Origin: Hyphomicrobiales bacterium
GTDB taxonomy: Bacteria; Pseudomonadota; Alphaproteobacteria; Rhizobiales; Rhizobiaceae
Length of the DNA stretch: 64,000 bases
NCBI GenBank assembly: GCA_900472675.1
Contig: UCJA01000001.1
Span: forward strand, 124,001-188,000
Direction of reading: 5' to 3'
A model generated the notes under the pieces. That model was not told where the DNA came from. It searched no databases and saw only the letters and a list, made by a program, of their open reading frames with translations. Shown here in pieces: positions 39,973 through 46,909 of the stretch. Made by a program: the position numbers and the translations under genes. Numbering within the stretch: position 1 is the first letter of the stretch; the number at the start of each line of letters is the position of its first letter.

Positions 39973-40364
39973 TCAGCAACAAGTAAAATCAATCGTGGTA
40001 ACCACACCGCAACGTTAGCGCCGCGTGGCGAGCTACATCGGCTCGGGCGTCGCTGATCCCATCGGCTGGACTAAGACCGCTCCGGGCGGCTCGCCGCCCG
40101 CCGCTTACCAAGCCGCTTAATCTCTCTACTGGGGGACGCGGATGCACTGGGGTCTACGGCCTAATCCTACCGCCCGATCATCCACTTCGGGCGCGGGCAT
40201 CGGTTCCCGTCGCTGCTTCCGGGGACGCATTAACTCAGGTAATAGGAATCTAAAGATCCCAGTTGCTTGTCTTCCAATGGCGTTCTAGAAAAACTTGCGT
40301 TTTAAGGTGCACTGAATTTGCTGGTGCACTAAGAAGAACACTCACCTCTTCTCCGGCGAATCCA
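39973..40364 (+). other. Gene-free region with several stable hairpins
   Basis: About 390 bases after the lysis genes hold no credible gene. Stems in the + sense are CGAGC at 40029-40033 with GCTCG at 40041-40045, GGGCGG...CCGCCC at 40084-40099, and CGCCCGA at 40171-40177 with TCGGGCG at 40187-40193. The 8-mer GGTGCACT occurs twice near 40304 and 40322. From about 40,250 the sequence turns AT-rich, which marks the entry to the accessory genes. It may hold a small RNA or promoter, but nothing decisive is seen. Confidence 0.4.
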
Positions 40365-41543
40365 ATGACTTCATTAGCGCCTGTAAAATTATTATTAGTT
40401 GTGCCAGCTTATTTTCCGGATAGTTATGGGGGAGCAGAGCGGCAAGCGCTTATACTTTCGGAGGCGCTTGGCGCCACAGGTGTGGACGTCACCCTCGTTG
40501 CGCCCACAACTTCAAAAACTGCCCCTCTATTAGAGGTTACAAGTTTTGGCCGCATAGAGCGTTGCCGGGTGAAGGCGTATCCGAATTTAGGGGGAAGGCA
40601 TTTTCTCGACTTTCTAAAATGGACCCTGTGGTTCTACTGGCGCTACTCTGGCCAATCTCACCGGGGAAGTTCGATTTATATCTTCCACAGCCGCTTGCAT
40701 GCATTTGGTCCGGTGCTCGCTGGGATGCGTCGAAATTCCCGTATTCTAGTGAAGCTCGGCGGTGGTGGAGGGGCTTCGGAATTTGACGCATTACGTTCAA
40801 AAAAATACTTTTACGGCAAGTGGATTGAGAAACTACTCCTCAAACGTGTCAATAAGTTCGTTTCTAATAGTCGCCAAATCACCGATGAACTTTTGCTCTT
40901 AGGTGTCCCGGACGCCCGCATTGCGCAATTCCACAATGGCGTCGTAGTGCCAGACGACAAGATCATCGATGCGAGTCTTCATCTCCGAACTGGAGCGAGT
41001 TTCATATACGCCGGGCGGCTGAGGGAAGATAAGAGGCCGCAGGTTCTGTATGATGCTGCACTGGCTCTTCTTAAGGCAGGTAAATTCAATCCTACACTGG
41101 TTCTACTGGGCGATGGCCCAGAGGCTGAACGACTCGCTAATTTAGAAACGACAAAAAAATACCTTAATAACTTCGAGTTTCCAGGTTTCAAAGGCGACGT
41201 CTATCCGAACCTGTTGCGGTGCGATTTTTTTCTCTCCGCCTCCATGCGAGAAGGGCAGTCAAACGCTCTTCTAGAGGCTATGTCTGCCGGCTTGATCCCA
41301 GTGGTTTACGCCGCAAGCGGTGTAAAGGATGTAATAACTCATGGAGTGAATGGCTTCATCGTTCCTCAATCGTCGCCGTCTGCATTCATCGAGGCCATGA
41401 CAGTAGCGATGTGCTTAGACCGGAATGAGCGAGTCCGAATGGCCACGAAAGCCCGGGAATTCGCGAAATCACACATCAGTATTGATCGCATTGCAAGCCT
41501 GACGCTTGATCTGCTGCAGCACGACGGACAAGGGCAGAGCTGA
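40365..41543 (+). CDS. Phage-borne glycosyltransferase, GT4 family
   Basis: A 392-residue GT-B transferase. N-terminal LLLVVPAYFPDSYGGAERQA is the acceptor domain start; VKLGGGGGASEFD and FVSNSRQITDELLLLG follow; the donor domain has FIYAGRLREDKRPQVLYDAA, LVLLGDGPEAERL and the E-x7-E motif REGQSNALLEAMSAGLIPV. It would add a sugar to a lipid-linked or surface glycan. Codons are clearly AT-richer than neighbours, a sign of recent acquisition. The ATG at 40365 gives the natural start; upstream residues from 40263 look non-coding. It pairs with the next gene. Confidence 0.85.
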   Translation: MTSLAPVKLLLVVPAYFPDSYGGAERQALILSEALGATGVDVTLVAPTTSKTAPLLEVTSFGRIERCRVKAYPNLGGRHFLDFLKWTLWFYWRYSGQSHRGSSIYIFHSRLHAFGPVLAGMRRNSRILVKLGGGGGASEFDALRSKKYFYGKWIEKLLLKRVNKFVSNSRQITDELLLLGVPDARIAQFHNGVVVPDDKIIDASLHLRTGASFIYAGRLREDKRPQVLYDAALALLKAGKFNPTLVLLGDGPEAERLANLETTKKYLNNFEFPGFKGDVYPNLLRCDFFLSASMREGQSNALLEAMSAGLIPVVYAASGVKDVITHGVNGFIVPQSSPSAFIEAMTVAMCLDRNERVRMATKAREFAKSHISIDRIASLTLDLLQHDGQGQS

Positions 41544-42469
41544 TGTCAATTTCGGTGATCATTACGTGCTTCAACGAAGGCGATTTCATAGAGAGCGCCG
41601 TCCGAAGTGTCTTGAACCAATCGCGGCAGGATCTCATTGTCGATATCATAATCCATGATGATGGTTCCAACGAACACACGCTTGGAGCCCTCAGAGCCGT
41701 ATCGCTCCTCGACGATCGGATAAAAGTCATTTTCGGCAACAGAAACGGAGTTTCCAAAGGCAGGAACTTGGCAGTCAAATCCGCTAGGGCAGACTGGCTG
41801 GCCTTCTTAGATGGAGATGACCTTTGGGCGAAAAATAAGCTCGAACAGCAATGGGCGATGCACCTAAAGCATCCTACTGCTGGCTTCGTTTATGCCGGCC
41901 TTGAGTATTTTGAAAATGACAACATCGACGATCGCCGTGTCGCTAAAGTGTATGATTTGACGTCTTCGCGGGATACCGCAACCGACTATTTCCTAAAGGA
42001 TGGGCCGATTACATCGACCATCCTTTGTCGGAAAGCACTCTTCAATAATATCGGTGGGTATGACGAAACGCTTAGTGTGTTCGAAGACACTGAGTTTTAT
42101 GCCCGTGTTGCAATGAAGAGCGCGATGATTTGTGTCCTTGAGCCGCTTGTACAAAAGCGCAATCACGGTAGTTCCGTGACAGGAAGCCGGAAAGATCTTA
42201 TGGCGCATCACGCCAAAGTTGCTTACCTGATTGCAGCACAAAATCCGCGGCTTTATCCTCTGATACCTTCCCGTTTGGCTGACCGTGCGAGAAAGCTGGG
42301 AAACGTGGCGATCGCTGCAGGTCGAAAAAAGGAAGCTCTGAGCTTTTATCGCATTTCAATCTCGTTCAACCCGACCTCACCAAAAGCGGCAGTTCCATAT
42401 CTTCTTGTACGGCTAGGATTGCCAGTTGCAAAAATGCGATCGTTCGCGATCTCCCTCCGGCGACGTTAA
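41543..42469 (+). CDS. Phage-borne glycosyltransferase, GT2 family
   Basis: A 308-residue GT-A transferase. SVIITCFNEGDFIESAVRSV, then IIIHDDGSNEH, then GVSKGRNLAVKSARADWLAF and LDGDDLW (the DxD metal site) are standard. GGYDETLSVFEDTEFYARVA gives the later acidic catalytic region. It shares one base with the GT4 gene, so the two are one unit and could extend or modify a surface glycan of the lysogen. AT-rich compared with the structural genes. Confidence 0.88.
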   Translation: MSISVIITCFNEGDFIESAVRSVLNQSRQDLIVDIIIHDDGSNEHTLGALRAVSLLDDRIKVIFGNRNGVSKGRNLAVKSARADWLAFLDGDDLWAKNKLEQQWAMHLKHPTAGFVYAGLEYFENDNIDDRRVAKVYDLTSSRDTATDYFLKDGPITSTILCRKALFNNIGGYDETLSVFEDTEFYARVAMKSAMICVLEPLVQKRNHGSSVTGSRKDLMAHHAKVAYLIAAQNPRLYPLIPSRLADRARKLGNVAIAAGRKKEALSFYRISISFNPTSPKAAVPYLLVRLGLPVAKMRSFAISLRRR

Positions 42470-42766
42470 ACACAGTATCCGATGGCTAAAGCAGCAGCGA
42501 AGATAACTGGATAGACAAACAGGAAATGGCAGCCAGCAGCCATCTATTCGATCTGACACGCTTGTTGGGGCTTGGCTCAACCTCTGGGTCTGGTCACCCG
42601 CGCTCCATCATCGTCTGGGGCTCAGAAACAAGAAAGGCCCGCATCAGGACGCGGACCTTTCTCGGCTCTCAACAGCCAGGAGACTGAGTACAGGGTAAGG
42701 ACGCCAGCTCCTAATCTAACAACCGCTCTATCGCCGCTATGTTCCTCCGGGCGCGCTGTCTTTGGC
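42470..42766. terminator. Gene-free spacer with bidirectional terminator
   Basis: Nearly 300 bases without a supported gene. AGAAAGG at 42631-42637 plus CCGC at 42639-42642 pair with GCGG at 42651-42654 plus CCTTTCT at 42656-42662, leaving one mismatch. It can end the rightward transferase transcript and the leftward gene at 42767; the T-rich tail is better on the leftward side. The rest of the region shows nothing clear. Confidence 0.6.
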
Positions 42767-43081
42767 TCAATGGTTTAAGCTTCTCGTTAGTGTGCCAAGC
42801 CACCTTTTAACGAGCTTTCCCCAAGTCGCAGCAATGTCAGGCTTTTCCAGGTAACCTCTTCCTCTGCGGGTAATGGAGATAACTCCTCCGCTTGTCCATT
42901 CGCTGCCAAAATCAACACGAACGAGCCTTAGGTCGTTCGCGTATCGCAGGAACTGTTCTTCCTCCAAAGCAGCAATGTCCTCATAGGTTACAGTGAGGGA
43001 CCCGCCAGATTTGTCTATCCTCCGCAGCAGGTAAATAGTTCCGGTATCGATTGCAACTGAGTTATTAAAACGAGTCGGCAT
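42767..43081 (-). CDS. Hypothetical protein, 104 aa
   Basis: Leftward gene. The ATG at 43081 has AAGGAG six bases upstream and is preferred to a frame open to 43120. The product starts MPTRFNNSVAIDTGTIY, has a helix DIAALEEEQFLRYANDLRL, a strand region VDFGSEWTSGGVISITRRG and ends with EKPDIAATWGKLVKRWLG. It reads like a small winged-helix-type protein (a helix pair plus ITRRGRGYLE as wing). AT-rich accessory region; function unknown. Confidence 0.6.
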   Translation of the reverse strand: MPTRFNNSVAIDTGTIYLLRRIDKSGGSLTVTYEDIAALEEEQFLRYANDLRLVRVDFGSEWTSGGVISITRRGRGYLEKPDIAATWGKLVKRWLGTLTRSLNH

Positions 43082-43203
43082 GGTATCTCCTTGATACGAG
43101 GAGGCTTTCCAAACTGACAAAGTTTTTCAAGTAGACTGCGATGTTTTCAGACGAAAAACTTCAATTGAAGACGACGAAGATCAACCATCTCGGCGTAAGC
43201 AAG

Positions 43204-43422
43204 CTAGGTCTCGATTACTCGTGGGAAGACAGACTTGCCGTTAATGCTGTAGAGGCCCGCCGCCAGAACTGCTCGTACTAGAGCCATGCGAGGGCGATCG
43301 TGGACAAGGTCAAACACTTGCAGCGCGTGTTCAGCCTCCTGCTGCGTCATGCGGGCGTGGAGTAAAACTTCACCTGTCATGTCGTCGTGGATGGTGAGAT
43401 CAAAGATGTCTTCGCCATCAAT
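43204..43422 (-). CDS. Small hypothetical protein, 58-72 aa, possible ATT start
   Basis: Leftward frame that looks coding well beyond its first ATG (43380): upstream residues DGEDIFDLTIHDD continue smoothly from an ATT at 43422 that overlaps the stop of the zinc-ribbon gene, with AAGAAGG just before it. From the ATG the product is 58 residues: MTGEVLLHARMTQQEAEHAL, FDLVHDRPRMALVRAVLAAG. No other start codon is in frame between 43422 and 43380. Coupled translation from ATT is a possibility, as in infC, or the gene may have lost its start. Function unknown. Confidence 0.45.
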   Translation of the reverse strand: MDGEDIFDLTIHDDMTGEVLLHARMTQQEAEHALQVFDLVHDRPRMALVRAVLAAGLYSINGKSVFPRVIET

Positions 43423-43636
43423 GCACCTTCTTGCCGGCGACGTGCAGCGTCGACTTCATCACCTTGGAGACATCAGGCGCGCGACTTGGGACTGCGTTCC
43501 AGTCTGCGTCGGGGCTGCACAGAGGGCAGGGCATTCCTGCCGCTCCGCATCGACAAGCCGACGGTCCAGTCCATGACTTATGCGGGGGCCTCTCGCAGAC
43601 CCATCCCGTTTCCCTGCAGCGTCGGCACCCGATCAT
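43418..43636 (-). CDS. Small zinc-ribbon protein, second copy (72 aa)
   Basis: Leftward gene with GGAGG five bases before the ATG at 43636. It starts MIGCRRCRETGWVC, continues with CRCGAAGMPCPLC and ends DVSKVMKSTLHVAGKKVH. It is a diverged paralogue of the gene at 38130-38336 with the same cysteine layout and ending. It probably binds zinc in two ribbons. Next in the leftward operon comes the possible ATT-start gene. Confidence 0.68.
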   Translation of the reverse strand: MIGCRRCRETGWVCERPPHKSWTGPSACRCGAAGMPCPLCSPDADWNAVPSRAPDVSKVMKSTLHVAGKKVH

Positions 43637-43751
43637 GTCAGCCTCCGTGGAGCTGAAGAACATGGAGTCTCGTGCCTGCCGGTCAACGAGACCGAAACGA
43701 GAACATAAACATCAAATAATGGAATGACGCATTGGAAGGGCATGAAGACTG

Positions 43752-44417
43752 ATGGCGAACGGGAATAACGACATGCCCAACGGTTTCGACCCCATGGCAC
43801 AATACGCCCGCCTGTCCGAGCGAGTGGAGAACCAGGGCAAGGACATAGTCGACCTCAGGTCGAACATGAACACCGGCTTCCAGAGCGTCAATGCCAGCCT
43901 GACGACCTTGTCGAACGAGCTGCGCAGCAACAGCAAGACACAATGGCCGGTAATATGGGCGGCCGCCGGAGTCTGCTTCACGGTCCTCGCGACCGGTGGC
44001 GCCTTCTTCTACAGCAGCCTCAGCAAGGGGCAGGATCGACTTGACGCAGCAGTGATGAAGAATGCCGAGATCCAGCAGGCGGCGGTCAGCAAGATTGCAG
44101 AGACGACGCAGATGAGCATCACCATGCTCGCCGACAAGGTTGTGACCCAGAAGGAGCTGGAATGGCGTACTGCACGTGGTCAGGAGGATCGCGCGCGGAT
44201 GGAGGCCAATGTCGCTGATATCCGATCCGGGCTTGTCCCGCGTGCGGAGCACGAGCGGGTCTGGCAGAATTACACGAACAAAGATCAGGATCTGCAGCGT
44301 CAGGTAGATGAACTGAAGCAAGCGCAGGGCAGCGTTTACGGTGCGCGAGACGTCATCCTCGATTTGCGGGAGCGCTTAGACCGAGTCGAGCGTCAGAGGC
44401 TCGCCGGGCAGCCTTGA
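43752..44417 (+). CDS. Membrane-anchored coiled-coil protein, 221 aa
   Basis: The N-terminal 65 residues are a helical pair-forming region (QYARLSERVENQGKDIVDLR, NTGFQSVNASLTTLSNELR). One membrane span lies at about 75-97 (WPVIWAAAGVCFTVLATGGAFFYSS as separated parts). The C-terminal 120 residues form a long charged coiled coil with LDAAVMKNAEIQQAAVSK and DLQRQVDELKQAQGS. It may anchor a complex at the membrane or act as a lysogenic envelope factor. Rhizobial prophages often have such a gene in the accessory region; the role is unknown. Confidence 0.6.
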   Translation: MANGNNDMPNGFDPMAQYARLSERVENQGKDIVDLRSNMNTGFQSVNASLTTLSNELRSNSKTQWPVIWAAAGVCFTVLATGGAFFYSSLSKGQDRLDAAVMKNAEIQQAAVSKIAETTQMSITMLADKVVTQKELEWRTARGQEDRARMEANVADIRSGLVPRAEHERVWQNYTNKDQDLQRQVDELKQAQGSVYGARDVILDLRERLDRVERQRLAGQP

Positions 44418-44424
44418 AATAACA

Positions 44425-44455
44425 AAAAGCCCGGCGATTGACCGGGCCTTCTTCC
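44425..44455. terminator. Bidirectional Rho-independent terminator
   Basis: GCCCGG at 44429-44434 and CCGGGC at 44442-44447 form a 6-bp stem with a 7-base loop. The + side is followed by CTTCTTCCTTC; the - side by GCTTTTTGTT, a better T run. It lies between convergent transcripts: the coiled-coil gene and the HicAB pair. Confidence 0.75.
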
Positions 44456-44476
44456 TTCGGATTTTGCTTTGTATAA

Positions 44477-44929
44477 TCACGCCGCTTCAGGAAGCGGAAT
44501 ATCCACGCTAATTGGCACGTCAATAGCCTTGAAAGCTGCCTCGATTTGATCGAGCTGCGATTTGTGATCAATGCGAAACAGACGATCAACTTGTTCACGA
44601 TGCCAGCCGAGGCGGCGTTGCAACTCAGCGCGCGAAATATCATTCGCACGGCACAACATGTAGAGCGCGCATTTAAAATAGCTCATTAACGGCAGCTCAA
44701 CGCCCCACTGCATTTCATCCTTATCAAGAGGGTGCGGGATATCGTCGCCGTTGGCAATGCGCGCAGAAATGGCCTCTTCGATTGCTCTGCCGCCCTGATT
44801 AAAAGCCTGGCTCTTGTCGTCGCCAAAAGTGGTGATTTCCGGGAAAGCGGGCACGGTGACGAGCCAAGACGTAGAACCATCTTCAGCCGTATCCATATCG
44901 AATTTCAGTTCGTAAAATCTGCCCATCAT
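44477..44929 (-). CDS. hicB: HicB antitoxin
   Basis: A 150-residue antitoxin. Residues 1-65 have the HicB degraded RNase H-like fold (YELKFDMDTAEDGSTSWLVT, VPAFPEITTFGDDKSQAFNQ). The C-terminal part (CRANDISRAELQRRLGWHRE and QVDRLF) is a helix-turn-helix that binds the operator. It neutralises HicA and represses the operon. Its ATG overlaps the HicA stop by 4 bases, the toxin-first order typical of hicAB. Confidence 0.88.
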   Translation of the reverse strand: MMGRFYELKFDMDTAEDGSTSWLVTVPAFPEITTFGDDKSQAFNQGGRAIEEAISARIANGDDIPHPLDKDEMQWGVELPLMSYFKCALYMLCRANDISRAELQRRLGWHREQVDRLFRIDHKSQLDQIEAAFKAIDVPISVDIPLPEAA

Positions 44930-45114
44930 TTTATCCCTAGATCCTTGAGGATTTTATTCACGAGACCTGTACCTAGCTCTTTGCTGCTACCATGTAAGGG
45001 GATAACGCTTGTGCGTTCTCCACGTTTCACGGTTTGATGCCCACTGCCGCCACGGTGCGTCTCGAATTTGCATCCATTTTTTGCCAATAGCTTTTTTAAT
45101 TCGGCGGCATTCAT
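44926..45114 (-). CDS. hicA: HicA mRNA interferase toxin
   Basis: A 62-residue dsRBD-like toxin: AAELKKLLAKNGCKFETHRG, then GSGHQTVKRG with the catalytic His, then IPLHGSSKELGTGLVNKILK. HicA cleaves mRNA and tmRNA and halts translation until HicB is resupplied. Here it stabilises the prophage or defends the lysogen by abortive infection. It is transcribed leftward from a promoter with a clear palindrome. Confidence 0.88.
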   Translation of the reverse strand: MNAAELKKLLAKNGCKFETHRGGSGHQTVKRGERTSVIPLHGSSKELGTGLVNKILKDLGIK

Positions 45115-45144
45115 AAGATAGGGCTTTCAACACAACTGTGGAAG

Positions 45145-45182
45145 TCAACAGCTCTGTTGATGGTAAATTAACCGTTTGTCAA
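45145..45182 (-). promoter_or_regulatory. HicAB promoter and operator palindrome
   Basis: TCAACAG at 45145-45151 and CTGTTGA at 45154-45160 form a perfect inverted repeat with a two-base centre, 31 bases upstream of hicA. A TTGACA reading leftward lies at 45177-45182 as a good -35 box; the palindrome covers the place where the -10 box should be. A second smaller repeat CACA-AC-TGTG is at 45131-45140. HicB binding here would close the autoregulation loop. Confidence 0.6.
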
Positions 45183-45245
45183 TTGCTTTAGTTCCCGAAT
45201 GATTGCAGCTGCGATCCTTGCGTCGATTATGTTTCCAGACGTGCG

Positions 45246-45431
45246 TCAGGGCGTCCCGTGTTTTAGCAGGCCACGGTAGATGTCCGGCTGATGCTCGCGG
45301 CAGAACCACTTCACGCTCTGCCGGTCCTGCTCGAAGCCATAGCAGCCCCAGCGCTTGCAGTTCGGGTGCTCGCAGTAGTGATCTTCGTGGATGCCCGCGC
45401 CAGCCTCTGCCGTCCTGCCCTCGTCAGCCAT
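45246..45431 (-). CDS. Small cysteine-rich phage protein, 61 aa
   Basis: Leftward gene whose middle holds HYCEHPNCKRWGCYGF and a later WFCREHQPD, enough Cys/His ligands for one zinc site. The C-terminus (DIYRGLLKHGTP) is helical. It overlaps the next upstream gene by 8 bases. Such proteins are frequent at the ends of rhizobial prophages; function unknown. Confidence 0.6.
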   Translation of the reverse strand: MADEGRTAEAGAGIHEDHYCEHPNCKRWGCYGFEQDRQSVKWFCREHQPDIYRGLLKHGTP

Positions 45432-45699
45432 CCTGCTTCCCCCGCATGCGCGCCAGCAGCGCCTTGCGATCCTCGTCCGTCCCGTGGACCCGGTTCATGA
45501 TCCGGCTTCCCTGGCGGATTCGCAAGATGTCCCTCTCGCCATAGTACCGCGGCAGGGTCTCGAAAGCTGCCTGCGCAGCATCGACGTTGTTGGCGCCGGC
45601 CAGCTGCTCAACGATCGAATCGTCTTCCCTCACCAGCTCCACCGTAAAAGTGAAGTGGTCTCCCGATTTAAGTCTGTCCCAATGCTTTGGAATGCCCAT
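45424..45699 (-). CDS. Hypothetical protein, 91 aa
   Basis: Leftward gene next to the attachment site. The first part is beta-rich (HWDRLKSGDHFTFTVELVRE), then helix AGANNVDAAQAAFETLPRYY and a basic helix DRKALLARMRGKQDG. No family recognised. It forms a two-gene leftward unit with the cysteine-rich protein. Confidence 0.55.
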   Translation of the reverse strand: MGIPKHWDRLKSGDHFTFTVELVREDDSIVEQLAGANNVDAAQAAFETLPRYYGERDILRIRQGSRIMNRVHGTDEDRKALLARMRGKQDG

Positions 45700-45812
45700 G
45701 CGCTTACGTCCCTCGTGTTCTAACGAGACCGTGCCGCACCGGTCTTTGGTGATCCTGCCCGCCCGCAGGTGAGGGAGAGATCGTCGAGAATCAGGGAGGG
45801 GTCAAGAGGCTG

Positions 45813-45902
45813 TCCACAGAAGACGTTTTCTGTGGATTTCATTTTACAGTTTGCGCTTGACGTTTCTAGAAACGTTGAGCGAATCCCGGCTGCATTTTAC
45901 AG
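45813..45902. repeat. Cluster of repeats beside the attachment site
   Basis: Three elements lie within 90 bases: a 9-bp inverted repeat TCCACAGAA (45813-45821) / TTCTGTGGA (45828-45836); two direct copies of CATTTTACAG (45840-45849 and 45893-45902); and a perfect 16-bp palindrome ACGTTTCTAGAAACGT (45860-45875) between them. Direct repeats this close to an att core are usually arm-type integrase sites; the palindrome could bind a regulator. Assignment is inferred. Confidence 0.5.
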
Positions 45903-45947
45903 CCGATGGGTAGCCATGAACTTGATATCTCTTGCGATGCGATGGGA

Positions 45948-45992
45948 TTTGTAATCAGGGGGTCCCGGGTTCGAACCCTGGCGGGGGCACCA
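45948..45992 (+). other. Prophage attachment site (3' half of tRNA-Thr)
   Basis: Forty-five bases match the 3' part of a tRNA from the anticodon loop TTTGTAA (anticodon TGT, Thr) through a T arm CCGGG-TTCGAAC-CCTGG to the acceptor strand CGGGGGC, A73 and CCA. The 5' half is missing: the bases before TTTGTAA cannot pair with TCAGG. This is the typical duplicated core left when a phage integrates in a tRNA gene, so it marks the right end of the prophage. The intact gene should stand at the other end, left of the window. Confidence 0.82.
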
Positions 45993-46141
45993 CTTAGTTT
46001 CCGATGAGCAAAAGCAGACCTCTGGTCTGGACGGCCTGGTTCGGATGAAAACTCCTCCATCCGGTCACAGCGTCGCCGGCGGCAGCCACCTTACCAATCA
46101 ATCACTGGCCTGAACGCAGGGGCCCGGCGTAAAGCACCGGC

Positions 46142-46294
46142 TCACACCTTGTCCCGTTTTTCGCGGCGGCAGCGCTCCGAGCAATATCTGACATCGGCCC
46201 AGTTTGCCTGCCACTTTCGCCGCCAGGTGAAAGGCAGTTTGCACGACGGACAGATTTTCGTCGGCAGGTCGGCCTTCTTGATCGTTTTCGGCAT
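46142..46294 (-). CDS. DUF2256 protein, 50 aa
   Basis: Leftward small gene. MPKTIKKADLPTKICPSC, then PFTWRRKWQANWADVRYC and SERCRREKR match DUF2256, a short zinc-ribbon family with two Cys pairs found widely in Proteobacteria, often near photolyase-related genes. Function unknown. The start at the MPK methionine is chosen because homologues begin there; a longer upstream frame is not needed. It is the first chromosomal gene after the prophage. Confidence 0.8.
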   Translation of the reverse strand: MPKTIKKADLPTKICPSCKLPFTWRRKWQANWADVRYCSERCRREKRDKV

Positions 46295-46570
46295 GTTTCC
46301 AGTCCTTGTCCAAGCGACATACCCGGTCAGAGACATCGTGAAGAAACAGGCTTGGGTCAAGTGTCGAGGTGGGGAAGTGAGGGTACCTCATGCCCGGCGC
46401 AACAAGGCCCGGCTGGCGGAAGGTGGGAACAGGTGCGTGCTCTTTGCGAACGGGACGGCCCTTGCGATGGGACGCCAAGGCGGTCCGAAGGGGCCAGCCA
46501 TCTCAAGATGAACCGCGTATGACTTGTGGTTTCACAACCGGTTCAGCGCACGTCGCCTAGACGAGATGGC

Positions 46571-46807
46571 ATGTCAACCATCTTACGATTAGCGGTTGCC
46601 CTACCTGCCGTGGATTGGGCCATGGCCCCGCCTCACGCCCGCTGGTGGGCTGTTGAAGAAGACGGCGCGGCCTTCTGGTACTGCGCGCCACAGCTCGCCC
46701 CGCTCACCGGCTTCTGGTTCTGTGATCAGCTGCCGGCGCCGAGTTTCGACTTCGCGGGCGACTGGCGCTCGAGCCTGACCGAGCGGCCCCTGTCGGGCGA
46801 GCGTTAG
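46571..46807 (+). CDS. Hypothetical protein, 78 aa
   Basis: Small chromosomal frame with a tryptophan-rich product: AVDWAMAPPHARWWAVEEDG, FWYCAPQLAPLTGFWFCDQL, then DWRSSLTERPLSGER. Repeated aromatic pairs suggest a compact beta fold. The start is uncertain: an upstream frame from 46526 exists. Codon use fits coding better than the opposite strand. No family recognised. Confidence 0.5.
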   Translation: MSTILRLAVALPAVDWAMAPPHARWWAVEEDGAAFWYCAPQLAPLTGFWFCDQLPAPSFDFAGDWRSSLTERPLSGER

Positions 46808-46909
46808 CGGACGTGGACGTCCGACCCGCAACCCTTTGAAACTATCCTGCCGATCACGGGCAAGGAGGGCTAAAAGCCCTGTCCGCATGGGTATCTGCTG
46901 TTTCTCGCG

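Noticed and set aside
42467..42544. Leftward 25-residue hydrophobic peptide after the transferases
   Set aside because: No ribosome site, a stop codon directly before the ATG, and it overlaps the transferase stop; too short to support.
42986..42995. GGTTACAGTG, a near copy of the candidate operator
   Set aside because: It lies inside a coding region with one mismatch and no symmetric partner; probably chance.
43141..43281. Rightward 46-residue frame
   Set aside because: It has a weak ribosome site and lies antisense to the leftward 58-72 residue gene, which looks more coding.
45769..45954. Rightward 61-residue frame ending in the att core
   Set aside because: It crosses the repeat cluster and stops in the tRNA fragment; no ribosome site and no protein character.
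1..45992. CRISPR array or known defence island (restriction, CBASS, retron)
   Set aside because: No repeat-spacer pattern is seen and no nuclease-sensor or reverse transcriptase genes; the only defence-type module recognised is HicAB.
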